Below are positions 41,446 through 53,798 of a stretch of DNA of 64,000 nucleotides, piece by piece. The notes beneath the pieces were generated by a model that searched no databases, was not told the DNA's origin, and worked only from the letters and a program-made list of their open reading frames with translations. Source of the DNA: Piezodorus guildinii (lineage: Eukaryota; Arthropoda; Insecta; Hemiptera; Pentatomidae); NCBI GenBank assembly GCA_023052935.1, contig CM041297.1:100276484-100340483 (forward strand), read 5' to 3'. The position numbers and the translations under genes are program-made. How positions within the stretch are numbered: the first letter of the stretch is position 1; every line of letters begins with the position of its first letter.

Positions 41446-42018
41446 ATTTAAGGTTAATAGCCTAGAAACAGCTATATCCTAACATACTATATTATTATAC
41501 TATATATTATACTATATTATGAAAAAATAAACCATTGTGTAATGCTTTGCAGCGTTTTTTTATTGACTATATATTAATTTAGTTTAACAACAGAATACAT
41601 CTACATTTTTTCATTGAAATAGTTCTCTATGAAAGGAAAGATAGTATCTGAAAGAATTACGGGAGTAGAACGTGAATCTCGTTGTGCCAAGAAACACTTT
41701 TCTTCCTTGACATATTTTGCCTCTTTAAATTTAATAAATTTCGAGCAGACTAACACACAATTGCTTACCTACCTATCCTTCTTCCATTACAAATCATATC
41801 TCATTTAGGATGTTCGACTCTCGTTGCTGAATAATTGGAGCAATCAAACTTGAAAATCAGTTGAGCTTTCTCCTCAAAATAACTACATTATTATTAACTG
41901 ATATGGTAAAGGCGTCATCCTCCTTAATGGTTAACGATATCCTAAAGAAGAATGAAATAATTTATTACGGTAGTACTCAATATTTTGCGCCTACATTGTT
42001 TTTTTCTATTTTTTTTCC
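41440..42018. other. No gene seen
   Basis: Contains R1/R2-edge-like ATAAACCATTGTGTAATGCT at 41528; otherwise unassigned. Confidence 0.4.
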
Positions 42019-42268
42019 CTGGGCCTCGTGGTGTAATCTCCTTGGAGATTATACTCACGTTTCTCGATGTTTTTTGTAGTGTAGGGTCACCACTCCCTAC
42101 GCCTAATTTTGTGAGTGGCCACCATTCGGCTGACGGGTCTCACATACCCGGAAGAGAGCCTGCGAGTAAATCCCTATTTAATTAAATCCTTATAAAAGTT
42201 CCGCCGGGACTGGGATTTGAACTCACAACTTTTAGCATGAGAGACTAGCCACTCAGCCACGGGACTCC
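42019..42268 (-). mobile_element. SINE family 3 copy, full length
   Basis: Minus strand head: box A (GTGGCTGAGTGGCTAG), box B (GTGAGTTCAAATCCCAG), body as at 33846-34098. Confidence 0.85.
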
Positions 42269-42890
42269 CCCTTGCGCCTCCTTTATAAAGATAAACAATC
42301 AGCAGAGTTATTTTGAACAGCTAGATTGAATTCATAACATGATATAAAGACTAAAACCGAAAGAATTTCAAATGCGCTGATTATTTTATTTCTGTTTTAT
42401 TAAATGGTTCTGAAGGAAGAAATTAGCACTGGCAAATTTCCAACATTACAATTTACCAACAAAAAAATAAATAAAATAAAATAGAAATTTCTCGTTAGCT
42501 TGTTTTTAGCATAAACTTTCCGGGTAAATTAATGGTATAGCTTGATAAATACACTGTTTACGTAAAGAATAGATTATTATAGATTAGAATACACGTGCTA
42601 TAGATTATACGACTTTGAACTTTTATAATAGTTATTTTTATTCTAATAGTTTTGTTTTATGTTAATACTCTATAAATATGTGCTTCATATAAGAGATATA
42701 TGTAATTGTGATTTTTCTTTGGAAAAAAACGATATGGGTTATTTTTTTACTCCTTTACATAGGTCTCAGGTGTCAGTGGAAGCTAACAGAAAGAGAATCT
42801 CTAGTTAATGACACAAAATAGTTAATTACTCTTCCACTCGTGCACCGTTTTTTGTTTCGATCTATAAATACTAAACGGGGGTAATTTTCT
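42269..42890. other. No gene seen
   Basis: AT-rich. At 42904-42930 the minus strand has CTGATGATACC...AGGTTGTAAA, a weak echo of the ribozyme motif. Confidence 0.4.
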
Positions 42891-42935
42891 TAAGGGCTTT
42901 ACAACCTGAGAGGTATCATCAGAACATACAACAAT

Positions 42936-43871
42936 TTGCCGAAAGATGGGGCTCTTAAGAAGGCAAAGTCGAGAATGAGACCCTACTGCTTAGGAAAGTT
43001 GAATCTATCGCCTACCCACCTCACTATGCTCGCATATGCTGATGACTTCGTCGTATTAGTTAATATTGGAAGGGATCTCCAGTTCAATCTTCGCGCCCTT
43101 CAGGAAGCACTTGACCCCATAAACATGGAAATAAATGTCCGGAAAATGAAAATAGTGAAGATAGGAAGAAGAGAGAACCGAATTGGACGAGTCATCAGGC
43201 TAGGAGCTGAAAAGATTGAGCACGTGAAGAATTTTTAATATCTAGGCACACCTAGATGAGCAGGGCTGGGGTGGACGAAGACATTAAGGAAAGAATAAAG
43301 TCTGTCGGAAGGTGTTTCCTATCACTTAAGAAGGGCTTCATAGGTAAAAGAGAGGTCTCCAAACACACAAACATAGTTATATACAAGACAACTTTTTTAC
43401 CTATACTGACGTATGCCAGCAAATCCTGGGCCCTCACTACTAAACATAAATGCCAACTCCAGGCTATGGATATGCTCTAATTGAGGAAAGTTACTCAACG
43501 AAACTTACTACTAAAGAAGAAGAGAGACCAAATAAAAAATACCACAATAAGATCCAACTTTGACGTGGGATCGGCCAAGAATATTATTGAAGAAAATCGG
43601 CCATGTCTCAAGAATGTCAGAGTATCGCGTGGCAAAAGCAACGAATGAGATGAAAGTAGAGGGAAGGAGACCAAGAGGAAGACCTAGGAAGACTTGGAAG
43701 GATGGGATCAGGAAACCTTGCAGAAAAAGGGATATAGATTGGAGACCAGCGAGGGGAATGGCGCAGAATGGGAATAGGTTGGATCAGCCACTCCAAGCGA
43801 CGCCCTCTCACTGCTGTGCTGTAGAGAGGAAAGAAGAAGAAGAAGACTTCCAAGTGCAAAGAATCCAGTAA
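42936..43871 (+). pseudogene. RTE-type LINE reverse transcriptase, C-terminal half, three frames
   Basis: Frame 1 (42936-43238): HLTMLAYADDFVVLV with YADD at residues 34-37, then EHVKNF. Frame 2 (43256-43480): MSRAGVDEDIKERIKSVGRC and IYKTTFLPILTYASKSWALT, the block after the active site. Frame 3 (43560-43871): ILLKKIGHVSRMSEYRVAKA and KVEGRRPRGRPRKTWKDGI, ending in CCAVERKEEEED. Together they are the RTE polymerase from palm to C-terminus, broken by two frameshifts and a stop. The 5' part is absent. GRRPRGRPRKTW is the same block as at 30900-30960. Confidence 0.88.
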
Positions 43872-43929
43872 TGCCACTGCCTCTAAGAATTAAATAATAC
43901 CAAACATTTACATACAAAGTCAAGATCAG

Positions 43930-44380
43930 AAATGCTTGCCGTATTCAACACTCACTAGACAAACGCTCAAACCTTCCACTTAATTACAAAAGGCTCATTC
44001 ATATGACTATCATAAAATCAATTTAAGCTTTCGGAGTTGAGCTTTGTGATCATACTTCTACCAAACCATTGGATCCTTATAATCCAAAATCCTTAACGCT
44101 CCTTACTTAAATAAACTCATCCATAATGACCGATCCAGGTTCCATTAGCTCCATTGCAAACTCCAACCCATAAGTATCAATTCTTGCTTCCTCTTCTATC
44201 CAGTAACCCTGCGAGGGCTCTGTTAAGACAGCGAGATCTAGAAATGTTTTTGGAGTGGTGCCAATGGATAGTTTCTGCACATGTGTTCCTTGCCATTGTT
44301 TAATATTTCTCTCAAATTTACTTGATTTATTTATCTTAAAACAAGTTAAATAGATTGATTTGATTGAACGCAACGCGACT
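43930..44380 (+). pseudogene. Jockey-type LINE C-terminal fragment
   Basis: Reads LDKRSNLPLNYKRLIHMTII (last part before a stop), then KPLDPYNPKSLTLLT and SSIMTDPGSISSIANSNP. Ends near CHCLIFLSNL. Heavily mutated. Confidence 0.7.
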
Positions 44381-44749
44381 TTCACTTACCTGGGTTGCTA
44401 AATAAACAAATTTTAATAAAGTTAGAATTCAAAATCGTTTACAGAATTACATTCAGTTCCGTTGGAAAGTATATTTTTTGCTAAATAATATAACAATAGA
44501 AATTTTTTCTACAACAATCGTTCAGCTTTATCGGCTTTTCATCAATCTTCAGAGACTCAAATGACTTAGTATAACAACATTTTTCTAAAGTCTTTAGCTT
44601 TTCTACGGTATATCATATATCTATATTACTATTTCTTGTTTGAAAAAAAAATGCACAAACTGCAGTAGGTTATCAAATTCCTTCAACTTATGTATTTTGC
44701 CGTTTTTTTTTTGTTTTTTTTCATGTCAATAAATGATATGGTTACGTTT

Positions 44750-45345
44750 TTCGAATCTGCAAAATTGAAGGTCTTTGGCGAATAAAATTACAAAAATCGG
44801 CATATAAGCGTCTTCAGACTATTCCAATCAGAATGAAACCTACATGATATTAAAGCCCATTAAATTTGCATTGATTACATTGATATAGCGAGTTTAATCA
44901 TAATCGTTACATCCATTCTTGAAAAAATCGTAAAACGTTGCAAAATGCATATTAAAAAGTGGCTCTTCTAGTTAGCTGATTTTTATGAAAAAGTTGTTGT
45001 AACATCTCGGATATTAATAACAACGGATCGAAAATCCATTAAATTTTACATCGATTTAGCGATTTAAATCAAAATCGTTTGAGCCATTTCTTTTAGAAAG
45101 TCATAAAAAGGTATAAAATGGAAGGTATAAAGTGGCTCTTATGGTTCAGCCATTTCGACGAAAAAATAACGTAAAATATCGAACCGTATTGTGTTTAATA
45201 TGAAATTTTGGTTTCTCACAATACTTCATTTTCATGCTTGACCTAGTACAAACACAGAACTTTTCGTGTGACTTGATTAGTGTAATTAGAAAATTTCCAA
45301 TCACAATACTTTCCCTTACTATATATTTCATATATAGGTAAGTGA
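44750..45345 (-). repeat. Dispersed repeat R1 copy with internal duplication
   Basis: Complement of R1; the AAATTTTACATCGATTTAGC block occurs twice (44865 and 45038), so part of the unit is duplicated. Confidence 0.7.
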
Positions 45346-45569
45346 AAGTAAAATAGATCAGAAATAATAAATTCAAATATTTTAGGCCATAATATTAATA
45401 TAAAGATGGGATAAGCAGAAATGTACAATATTTTACTGAAAAGTCTTTTACAAACGGGAGGTGATATGATAGCAGCAACTGTTATCTTAAGCCTAATAGT
45501 GCGAAATTACAGTAATACTTCCATTATACTAACTGTTAAGAACACGGCAACTAAAATATAGAAAATATG

Positions 45570-45925
45570 GTTTCAAATTTCCATAATTGCCAAATCCTAA
45601 ATGCTCCTTAATTCGTTACGAATAAAATCATCCATTACGACCTAAAAATCCCATTTGTCGCAGAACTATCCCGAAACAGATATGCCTCTTTTAAATCCAA
45701 ACTCCCGACCCACACTAATTCTCTTGTTCGCAACTTATCATTCCCATCTATTCCTGACAACCCTCCTAGGCCATTGATAGGCCTCGAGACCTGCTAAAGC
45801 AAATGGACATTGAAGCACTGGGTAGTTCTTCATAAGACATTTTCAAGCCCATAAGTGTAAATTAGCCCATTTACTTAATGTATTTATTATAAGTTGTAAA
45901 TATTAATAAAATAAAAAAAAGAATT
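45570..45925 (+). pseudogene. Jockey-type LINE C-terminal fragment with tail
   Basis: NKIIHYDLKIPFVAELSRNR, YASFKSKLPTHTNSLVRNLS, then IPDNPPRPLIGLETC. A-rich end at 45905-45922. Confidence 0.78.
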
Positions 45926-46560
45926 TACATTAAATAAAAATTTGAATCTTAAAGCGCCAAGAAAAGTATAGCTTGATTAAAGAGGGAAAAAATAGGTATA
46001 TTATTTAGCTTTTAAGTGGACAACAACTTGAAATAAAGTCGTGCTAGCCTCAATATTTCAAAGTGATGGCCGCATTTGAGTGCAAACGGTACCGCAGAGT
46101 AAAGGAAGTCCATTACTCATGTTGCATCGAGGGTGGTGAGAGTAGAGTCATTTGGTACACCTAACGGGACCATCCAATACGGCTTAATCACTGGCAACCG
46201 AAGTCAAGTCCTCAAGTCCTTCAGCGATATACACTAAGTTGAGAAGCATTGACATAAGTTGTGTGCTTAGAAAGGACGTTCGCAGACTTATACGGGGCAT
46301 CTTTAGCGGGAGAAGATATTAGACCTTTGGTGGAACAAAAATGGTTCTTATGACCCATAGTACAATTTCCAAAGGTTATGGAGGAAATCAAATTTTGTGG
46401 TTTTTACTATTATTCATGGCTTTCATCAGAAAAACTCTAGCATATCTACTTGACGTACACGCAAAGAAAAAATATGGAACCTAATGAAAGAAGAGGAAAT
46501 TTTCCAGAAGGTTAAAAAAGTGGAACCCTCAAAATGGGAAAGTAAGTATCGCACAACGCC
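45926..46560. other. No gene seen; edge of a repeat also at 47480-47900
   Basis: TTTCCAAAGGTTATGGAGGA and CATGGCTTTCATCAGAAAAA reappear, rearranged, near 47500 and 47820. Unassigned. Confidence 0.4.
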
Positions 46561-47225
46561 ATGCAGTCAATTAAATTTTAATATTTCTAAATATACTTTA
46601 ATAATAACCCACTTATCCCTGTAAAACAAACACGATACCTAGAACTCCATCTTGACAAACGTCTTATCTGGAATCCTCTACAAATCATAAACGACAAGAA
46701 ACGTCTCGTAGATACCGTTTAATACAACACTTACTTGACAAACTATCAAAACTCCCTATTTACTCTGCACTACTAAAAATCTGCTTCATATAACCATTCT
46801 TAGATCTATTTGGACATTGATATATGGGGCTCTACTAAACCATTAAATTCCTCCTGCATGCAATTCTTGCAATCTAAAATTCTACTTAAATCCTAAATGC
46901 TCCGTTTTTTGTTACTATAAAATCATCCATAGAGACCTCAATATCCCATTAGTTGCAGACTTAGCCCAAATTCGAATCACCTACTTTAATTTCAAACTAC
47001 TAGCCCACAAAAACCAGCTTGTCCCTAAACTCTCGTCCTGATAATCCTCAGAGGTGCCTGAAAAGACGGTGGCCTCGAGACCTGCTAATAAAATACATAT
47101 TACAGTGTTACCTAAAAGAAAGATTGAAGTGTTACCACCGGATAGCTTCTTCACAAGACTATTTCATGCCTATATTAGCTCTTTTACTTGTATATTTTGT
47201 AAGTTGTAAAAATCATTAAAATATA
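46561..47225 (+). pseudogene. Jockey-type LINE fragment with C-terminus and tail
   Basis: RYLELHLDKRLIWNPLQIIN, then after stops KIIHRDLNIPLVADLAQIR, TYFNFKLLAHKNQLVPKL, and SRPDNPQRCLKRRWPRDLLI. Ends with an A-rich 3' part near 47220. Confidence 0.82.
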
Positions 47226-48149
47226 TTTCTAAGAATACTCGGTCATTTCAAGCAGCTATTGCTCTTCTGTCTTTACGTTTTAAATTTAGCGGATCTCAAA
47301 AGCACTTCTTCATTTAATAAGCTTTAATATAGTGCAAAACAAATCTACCTTGATTGGTCAATCAACGTGGCGAGGATGCAATAATTTAGCGAAAATGAAC
47401 AAAAAGAAAATTTGCTCTTAACACGTGTCTCATAAATGTTTAATCACATTGTAGTAGCAAATAATTGACCTTTTATGACTAAGTTCTTATGACCAATGGT
47501 CTGATCGTCAACGGTAGCGGGAAAAATCAAATTTTGAGATTTTCGTTGTTATCTATGGTTTTTATTGAGAGCTCCTATATCAAACAAACAATGCTTTAGA
47601 AATCAGAGGTTTCGTACTTATCAGTCCTATTTGTATGAAAAGTTGTTCTCAATAAAACTATCTGTCGAATATTCTTAGCATTATAAAAAATTTCTGCATG
47701 ACGTTGAACAATACTTATATTCCTATTTTGACGATTCCTTTAAAACGTTCTGAGGAATTTTCTCTTCTTTAATTTGGTACCACTTATTTTTCTGTGCTTT
47801 TTCATCAAATAGATTCTGATGAAAGCCATGAATATCAGGAAAATATCTTAAAATTAGTTTTTTCTTCATAATCTTTGAGAATCGGATCATGGGTCATATG
47901 AACATTTTTGTTTTCTTTAGGTCTAGTATTTGCTCTTATAATATGATCAGATCCTTATGAGGCACCCTGTATATATTCGTAAAAAAATCTGGTGCTCACA
48001 CAACTTTTACTTACTATTAGACGCTTTATTAAGATCCTCATTTTCACACGTTAACATTTGAATGAAATTTTAAAATTTCACCTTTAGTTCCCACTGAAGT
48101 TCCGTTTAGTTTTCATGTAAACATCCTACTACTGTTATTACGAGAAACA
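47226..48149. other. No gene seen; includes an R1 terminus
   Basis: At 47983-48015 AAAAAAATCTGGTGCTCACA followed by CAACTTTTACTTAC is the outer end of R1, standing alone. Confidence 0.45.
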
Positions 48150-48760
48150 CAGACCTTATACAGGTCAGTTTGACATTACGACACCATTTGGACAACGTAC
48201 AAAACTGGTGTAAGAAATATAAATTAAAAATTAACCATGGCAAGTCACAATATGTTGCATTTACCCTAAGACGCGGAATCTGCCCTCCAGTTTATATAGA
48301 CAATTACCAGATATCACAATCAAGTACTTGGGACTGATCTTTGACAAATGATTGACATGGGGACCACATTTCAAGACAAAACCTAAAACTCTAAACTTTC
48401 GACTCAGACTATTATATTCGATACTACATATCCAAAAGACATAAGCTTGACGTATATACTTAGTTATTAAAACCTATATGGACTTACGCTAGCCAACAAA
48501 GCCAAACGGACCTACTAAAAAGACACACATTAAAAAAAATACAAACCTTGCATCCAAATTTTTAAGACTGACAACGAACTCACCTCCTTATGTTTCAAAC
48601 GATACTCTACAGATCGACTTACGTATTCCGACTAGAACAAACCACATTCGAATGACTTACAAAAGATTTGACGACAAACTGCATGGACCCATTAACAAAG
48701 TTCAAAACATGGTTACAACTAACATCCCTTATATAACTCTGCGTGGGCTGAAAAAAAAGT
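48150..48760 (+). pseudogene. Jockey-type LINE polymerase fragment
   Basis: HHLDNVQNWCKKYKLKINHG, KSQYVAFTLRRGICPPVYID, then TIKYLGLIFDK and LTWGPHFKTK, followed by KPIWTYAS. These match the region after the polymerase active site (WC..WRLKIN..KS, KYLGLxFDxxLTWxxH). Many stops. Confidence 0.82.
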
Positions 48761-49486
48761 TGGATGAGGGACCTCCTAGCCTAAAATAATAGTTTTTGTT
48801 TGAAGATCAGGAGGATGCATCACTGGGTGCCTATCATGCTATCATGCATCATGCCTAACCATGAGGGATGTTTCCTTGTTTATCAAACCCCATTTGCTTA
48901 TTGTATATATTTTACATGTGCAAACAAAATCATTAGTTAAAAAAAAGGAAACATCAGTTTTTACAAAATAATTTAACAAGTATCCCATATTTTCTATAGG
49001 AAAGGAAAAAAAAAACTAGGCAGGAACCTTGGACAGAAGTGAGTTTGGTATGTGGCTCTAAAGATGAATGAATGACAGGAGTCCTGTTACAAACTGTGCA
49101 GCGCGAATTGACAGACAGCTCACAGCTCAAGAACAACAAAGGAGAATTGGGGGAATGGTTTAGTGAAGAATCCAAAGAACAAAAACGTTTATTTCTGGCT
49201 ACGCGAAGTAATCCCTGATAGGATATCCGAGGGTGGTCTGGATAAATATGGAAGTTTTTATATTTTTTTTTATTAAACTATTTTACTTTAGTACGTAGTG
49301 ATCTCACACTTTTGGAAACTTTTAGCCACCCATTTGTTTATTCTCATTAATTATGCAGATTTTCCCATTAGTCTATAGTTAAAAAAAAAACACAAAAACA
49401 CGCAGGGCATTTTTCTTGACTTAGTTAACCTATTGTACCACCAGTATACACAAAAACATTTATTTCCTTAGGAAATTCGGTTTCGA
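48761..49486. other. No gene seen
   Basis: Includes a GC-richer patch at 49010-49170 without recognised frame. Confidence 0.45.
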
Positions 49487-49688
49487 AAAAAATGCGGCCA
49501 AGTTTTTTCTACAATTTTGGGTACACACTTTATAGATGCTAGCTAGGTGTGTCCCAACAGGGTCTCCATGCTATAGGATCACTTCACGGCTGAAATAACA
49601 GAATAAATATTATTCTGCCAAGGCCGGGATTCGAACTCGGAGTACATTAGACGAGTGCTCTATCCACCAGACCACCCCCGCTCTTTCT
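49487..49688 (-). mobile_element. SINE family 2, diverged copy with tRNA head
   Basis: Minus strand: GGTCTGGTGGATAGAGCACT (box A), GAGTTCGAATCCCGGCC (box B), CTTGGCAGAATAATATTTAT, then body related to 31511-31600. Lacks the poly(T) end. Confidence 0.75.
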
Positions 49689-50734
49689 GGTAGATATATT
49701 TTGGGATTACTTTTTTGTTTAATTATAGATTTTTGTATTAAAAAAATAATAAATATGGAGCAACATAAAAAAAAAAAAAAATCAACTTTTATATGATGGA
49801 AGAAGACTACTCGTGGTAGAATAGAAACTCGAAATATAATTATTAAAAAAATATCTGGTAAGAAAATACATGGAAGCTTTTCTCACTAACTTAATCATCA
49901 CATCTCTTATAAATCATAAATATAAACTTCCATCACGAAAAGCATTGATAAATTATTAATTTTATGTCTTGAGTATATGTTAAAAAAAAAAGGAGAAAAA
50001 AAAAAGTCTTTTATCTATATTATTAGCCCGCCCGATTAAGGACGTATGGCATTTCTAATGAAATGGGGCTGTTTTGTTAGTGGTTTTTCTTTGTGGTTAA
50101 CATTGTAGGTTACTCTGCGATGTTAAAATAAATTTATAGAACACAATCATATAAAATTAAAATTAAGTAATAAATATGACTTGTTAGAATATACTAGAAG
50201 AAGGTAACCGATTCTTAAGAAATTTGTTTGAAGGGGAAGAAAGGAGAAGAAAGAAATTGAAAAAAGGGGATAATATTGGAGAGTTTATCGTCTAAGCGGT
50301 AGAATAAAAAAAAATACAAAAACCTTTTCAAAAAATGTTTCCGGATCATTCAAAAACTATACATTAACAGAAAAAATAGGATATTCATGAAAACCGTAAA
50401 TAAATTTCCAACCACATGAAATCATCACTACTTGAATATACTATTATAATTTATAAATTACTTGAAAATACTAAAGTTATAATTAAAATAGTTAAAAGAG
50501 TAACTGATATATATTCTTGTCACTCCTAGCATAAAAGTAAGTATTTCTAAATCAACAAAATGAAATATTCTTAAGTAAAGCAGCAGGTTACAGCAAGTTT
50601 TCAAATTTAAATTATTATTTTTAGTTTAAAGGAGAATCATTTTTTTCCCCTCAGTTTCGATCTTTAGAAGTAGCACATTCATATTACTTAACATAAAACA
50701 TTTTTCATTTTATGTCATTAATGATTTTCTAAAC
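49689..50734. other. No gene seen
   Basis: AT-rich with many A-runs. Confidence 0.5.
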
Positions 50735-51279
50735 TAATTTTATTAATTCATCCTAATCCTCTTGCTCACTCGCTTTCCAGCTTCACCCATCCCTACAATC
50801 CTCCTCGAAGATTGAAACGGCAGTGGCCCCGCGACGTTTTGTAAACATTTATCTGGAGTTCTGACACTGGAGTTCTGACACTCATGTACTGTATGTTTGT
50901 GGCTATTCCGCTCTGGCTCGGCCTCCACTGGCATACACCAGTGAAGCGCTGAGTGGGAGGCGCTGGGATCTCTTGGATTCCGCTTCTCCCCCCACTTGTG
51001 GGGGAGCAGCCGAGTCTAGGGTTCCTTTGGCTGATTATATATATTGTATATAGTTAGGTTTGCTTGTATGATTTTTATTTATTTCCCAACTTGTATTTAT
51101 CTCTACTACAGGTTGTTGTTTTGATTTGTTTCTTGTTTTTTTTTTGTATATATTTGAATTTATTTATTTCCGATTTTATGTAATTTGACTTTATCATTAT
51201 TGGCTGTATATATTGTATGAATGTGTACTACATCTCTATTACTACTGTTCATTATGCAACAAATTGTAATATTTCTCAA

Positions 51280-51308
<29 letters not shown>
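50735..51308 (+). pseudogene. Jockey-type LINE 3' end with complete untranslated region and poly(A)
   Basis: FTHPYNPPRRLKRQWPRDVL followed by stop, then a GC-rich 3' untranslated region, the tandem 15-mer CTGGAGTTCTGACACT (50855-50884), and TGTAATATTTCTCAATAAAA leading into a 28-nt A tail (51281-51308). The intact tail marks a relatively young insertion. Confidence 0.8.
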
Positions 51309-51310
<2 letters not shown>

Positions 51311-51685
51311 ATTAATACGCCTCCTGGTAAAATTTAAGAGTTAAAGAGAATTTATTCTTTCATTGTTCTTTATTTTTTCCGAGACTTTTCAGGGATTCTA
51401 TCTACCTCCTTAAGCTTAATAATACCATTATTCATTGGTCAGTCCAATTTACATATTTACATTTGCATTTGCATATATATAAAATAAATAAAATGAATGG
51501 TCAGCAAGAGTTCTAATTAATGAGTTTTACTTTAATATTTATTTTGATATTTCAGTTCTTCTTAAGGTACTTAGATATTTCAGTTCTTGTTAAGGTACTC
51601 AGAATAAGTATTTACTATCATATACATAGAATTATATTGTTTTCTTATATGTTATGTACTATTTTTATGTTATAAGTATATATAA
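51309..51685. other. No gene seen
   Basis: AT-rich; GATATTTCAGTTCTTCTTAA and its near copy form a short tandem repeat at 51549-51600. Confidence 0.5.
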
Positions 51686-52615
51686 CTTTCACTCAACTAT
51701 ATATGAAATATATAGTAAGGGAATGTATTGAGATCGTGAAAATTTTCGAATTCCAGTTTTCAACGGAAATACACCCCTGAGTCTAAATGACCAAGTCCCG
51801 CAAAAAGGTGTGTTTTTGTGGTAAGTCCAGTGCGAAAACAAAAAGCCCTATGAAACTGAAATTTCATATTTAAGACAGTTGTACGTTCGAGATGTTACAA
51901 CATTGTTTTCCATAAAAATCACCTAACCAGAAGAGCCACTTTATACCAAGTATTTTGCAACTTTTTACAATTTTCTCAAAAATGGCTGCAACGGTTTTGA
52001 TTAAACTCGCTATATCGATGTAAAATTTAATGGACTTTAATATCATGTAGGTTTTATTCTGATTGAAATAGTCTGACTAGACTTAAACGTCGATATTTCG
52101 AAATTTCTTCCTCTAAAGTACCTTTAATTTGGTAGATTTTATGAAATTGACCATATCATATGATTAACATTTCTAAAAGCAGGTAAATATGTAAGAGAGT
52201 TCAGGGTGCAGTCAATTCATGGTAAATATGTAAGTTGAACGAATTCGATATCCAACATAGGGAAGAAATCGCAAAATTATTTGTTTAATGCGATTTTTTG
52301 TTTTTGAACATAAGAACAGTCATATACATGTATAATATACTGTTGGAAAGCTAAAAATTTTAGAAAACATATTATCTTATACATAATATTGTAAAGGTTA
52401 ATGGAGAGTCATGAAAAGCCGATAAAAAAAAAGATGTAGATAATAATAATATAGAGTATTTAATAAAACTCATGTTTCTATTAAAAACCAATGTAAATAA
52501 TTCTTTAACAATTTATTTTCGGTTCTAAATTTATTGAAAAATAATTAAATTGATATAAGTAACGGGGGTATGTGAAAGTCATGTGTTGTACGCACTAGAT
52601 TTTTTTATTATTTTT
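51686..52615 (+). repeat. Dispersed repeat R1, longest copy (about 930 bp)
   Basis: Starts at CTTTCACTCAACTATATATG and ends TGTACGCACTAGATTTTTTT. Middle landmarks: TTTCTCAAAAATGGCTGCAA, AAAATTTAATGGACTTTAAT, ACTGTTGGAAAGCTAAAAAT and GAAAAGCCGATAAAA. No reading frame longer than chance. Its end AGTCATGTGTTGTACGCACT plus T-run recurs at 38249 and 58450, and inverted at 47988 and 60738. Confidence 0.8.
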
Positions 52616-52639
52616 AGTTTATTACTGTTATCACTTATA

Positions 52640-52912
52640 TATAATTATTAACAGTGAGCCGGCAGAGGGGGGTAACTTTCCCGCGCAGCCCGGGGAAAGT
52701 CAAAAGGTAGCTTCCATCCCATTGGCCCGTTGGAGCTAGGGTTCTGGAAGGCCTCTTTCTATTGGTCGACGGTGGCACACTTCCTCCCCGTAGCTCTGCC
52801 CTCCTTATAGCCGTAGCTCTATCCCTTGTCAAGCACAAGGTTGTCTGCTTCTAAACGCTGCGCACCTAGCATCTTGGAGTTGAGGACTTACCGAGCACAC
52901 CAAACAAGTGAG
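52640..52912 (+). promoter_or_regulatory. GC-rich island resembling a promoter and noncoding first exon
   Basis: The richest GC stretch outside the Gypsy element, single copy in the window. It holds two inverted CCAAT boxes (CCATTGGCCC at 52719, CTATTGGTCG at 52759), a weak TATA-like CTTATAGCC at 52803, and ends CAAACAAGTGAGTACACG, a good splice donor (GTGAGT at about 52909). It contains no ATG. This could be the promoter and untranslated first exon of a plus-strand host gene; the alternative is the end of an unknown mobile element. Confidence 0.45.
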
Positions 52913-53798
52913 TACACGTTTTTGGATTATATATTAGGAAAATTAAGTGTGAACGATCTTCAAGACTTGGATCAAGACAAAGTAAAATAGCTGAAAAAAA
53001 AAATACTTTAGAGCAGGAAATGCACCCCACATCGCTCTGAAATCAATTTTTTTCGGAAAAAAAAAAAATGTCGAGTAAATCTCAATACTGGTTGCGATTT
53101 ATTGGGTGTTGAGTAGTAATAAAATAACTTCACTTAATTTTTTTTACCGAAATAACCATAAAAATAATTTTTAAATAAGACTATTACTGCCGGGTTTTTA
53201 AATTACTATTTCTATGATTCATTACGCTACGCATAAATTTATTTTAAAATACATACGACTTTTTTTTTCTTTTTTTGCAAATCGAATTTTTTTAAAACAT
53301 TATTTAAACCAATTAAAAAATTAAAATAACTTACTGTTCACTGATAAATTTTCTATTCATAAAATAAATTATTAATACAAATACGAATTGACTTAACAAT
53401 GTCTATTTCCTTTTGTCTATTCTGTATTTTTCAAAACTCTTGTTTATTAATTTATCAACAAATCATAATATCCCAATACAAATATACTCATCGAATACTG
53501 AACAAACGGTGTTTTTTTTTTTAACTTTCTTTAACCTATTAGTCACGCCCATCGGTATATGAACTGCCTATTCGAAAAAAAAAATGTTTTAATAACGGCG
53601 TAATCAAAGGAGTAAAAAAAATAAATAATACAAATATTTAAATACTTTTTATTAATCACGGGAAAAAGGAAAGAAACATTATTTTTCATTTTGAAAACGG
53701 ATTCCTGGTTGTATTTATTTTTTAACTTACTATATTTATTAAGTGGATTAAATTAATTTTTGTTTGTAACTTAATAATTTTATTTGCACCTGTATAAG

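Noticed and set aside
42904..42930. Eleventh hammerhead-like motif (minus strand)
   Set aside because: CTGATGA is present but GAAA is GTAAA, stem I does not pair and no arm is seen; could be chance.
49620..49680. Possible tRNA gene (both polymerase III boxes)
   Set aside because: The same head is joined to the SINE-2 body and the 3' half of a cloverleaf with acceptor pairing is not formed; it is a SINE head.
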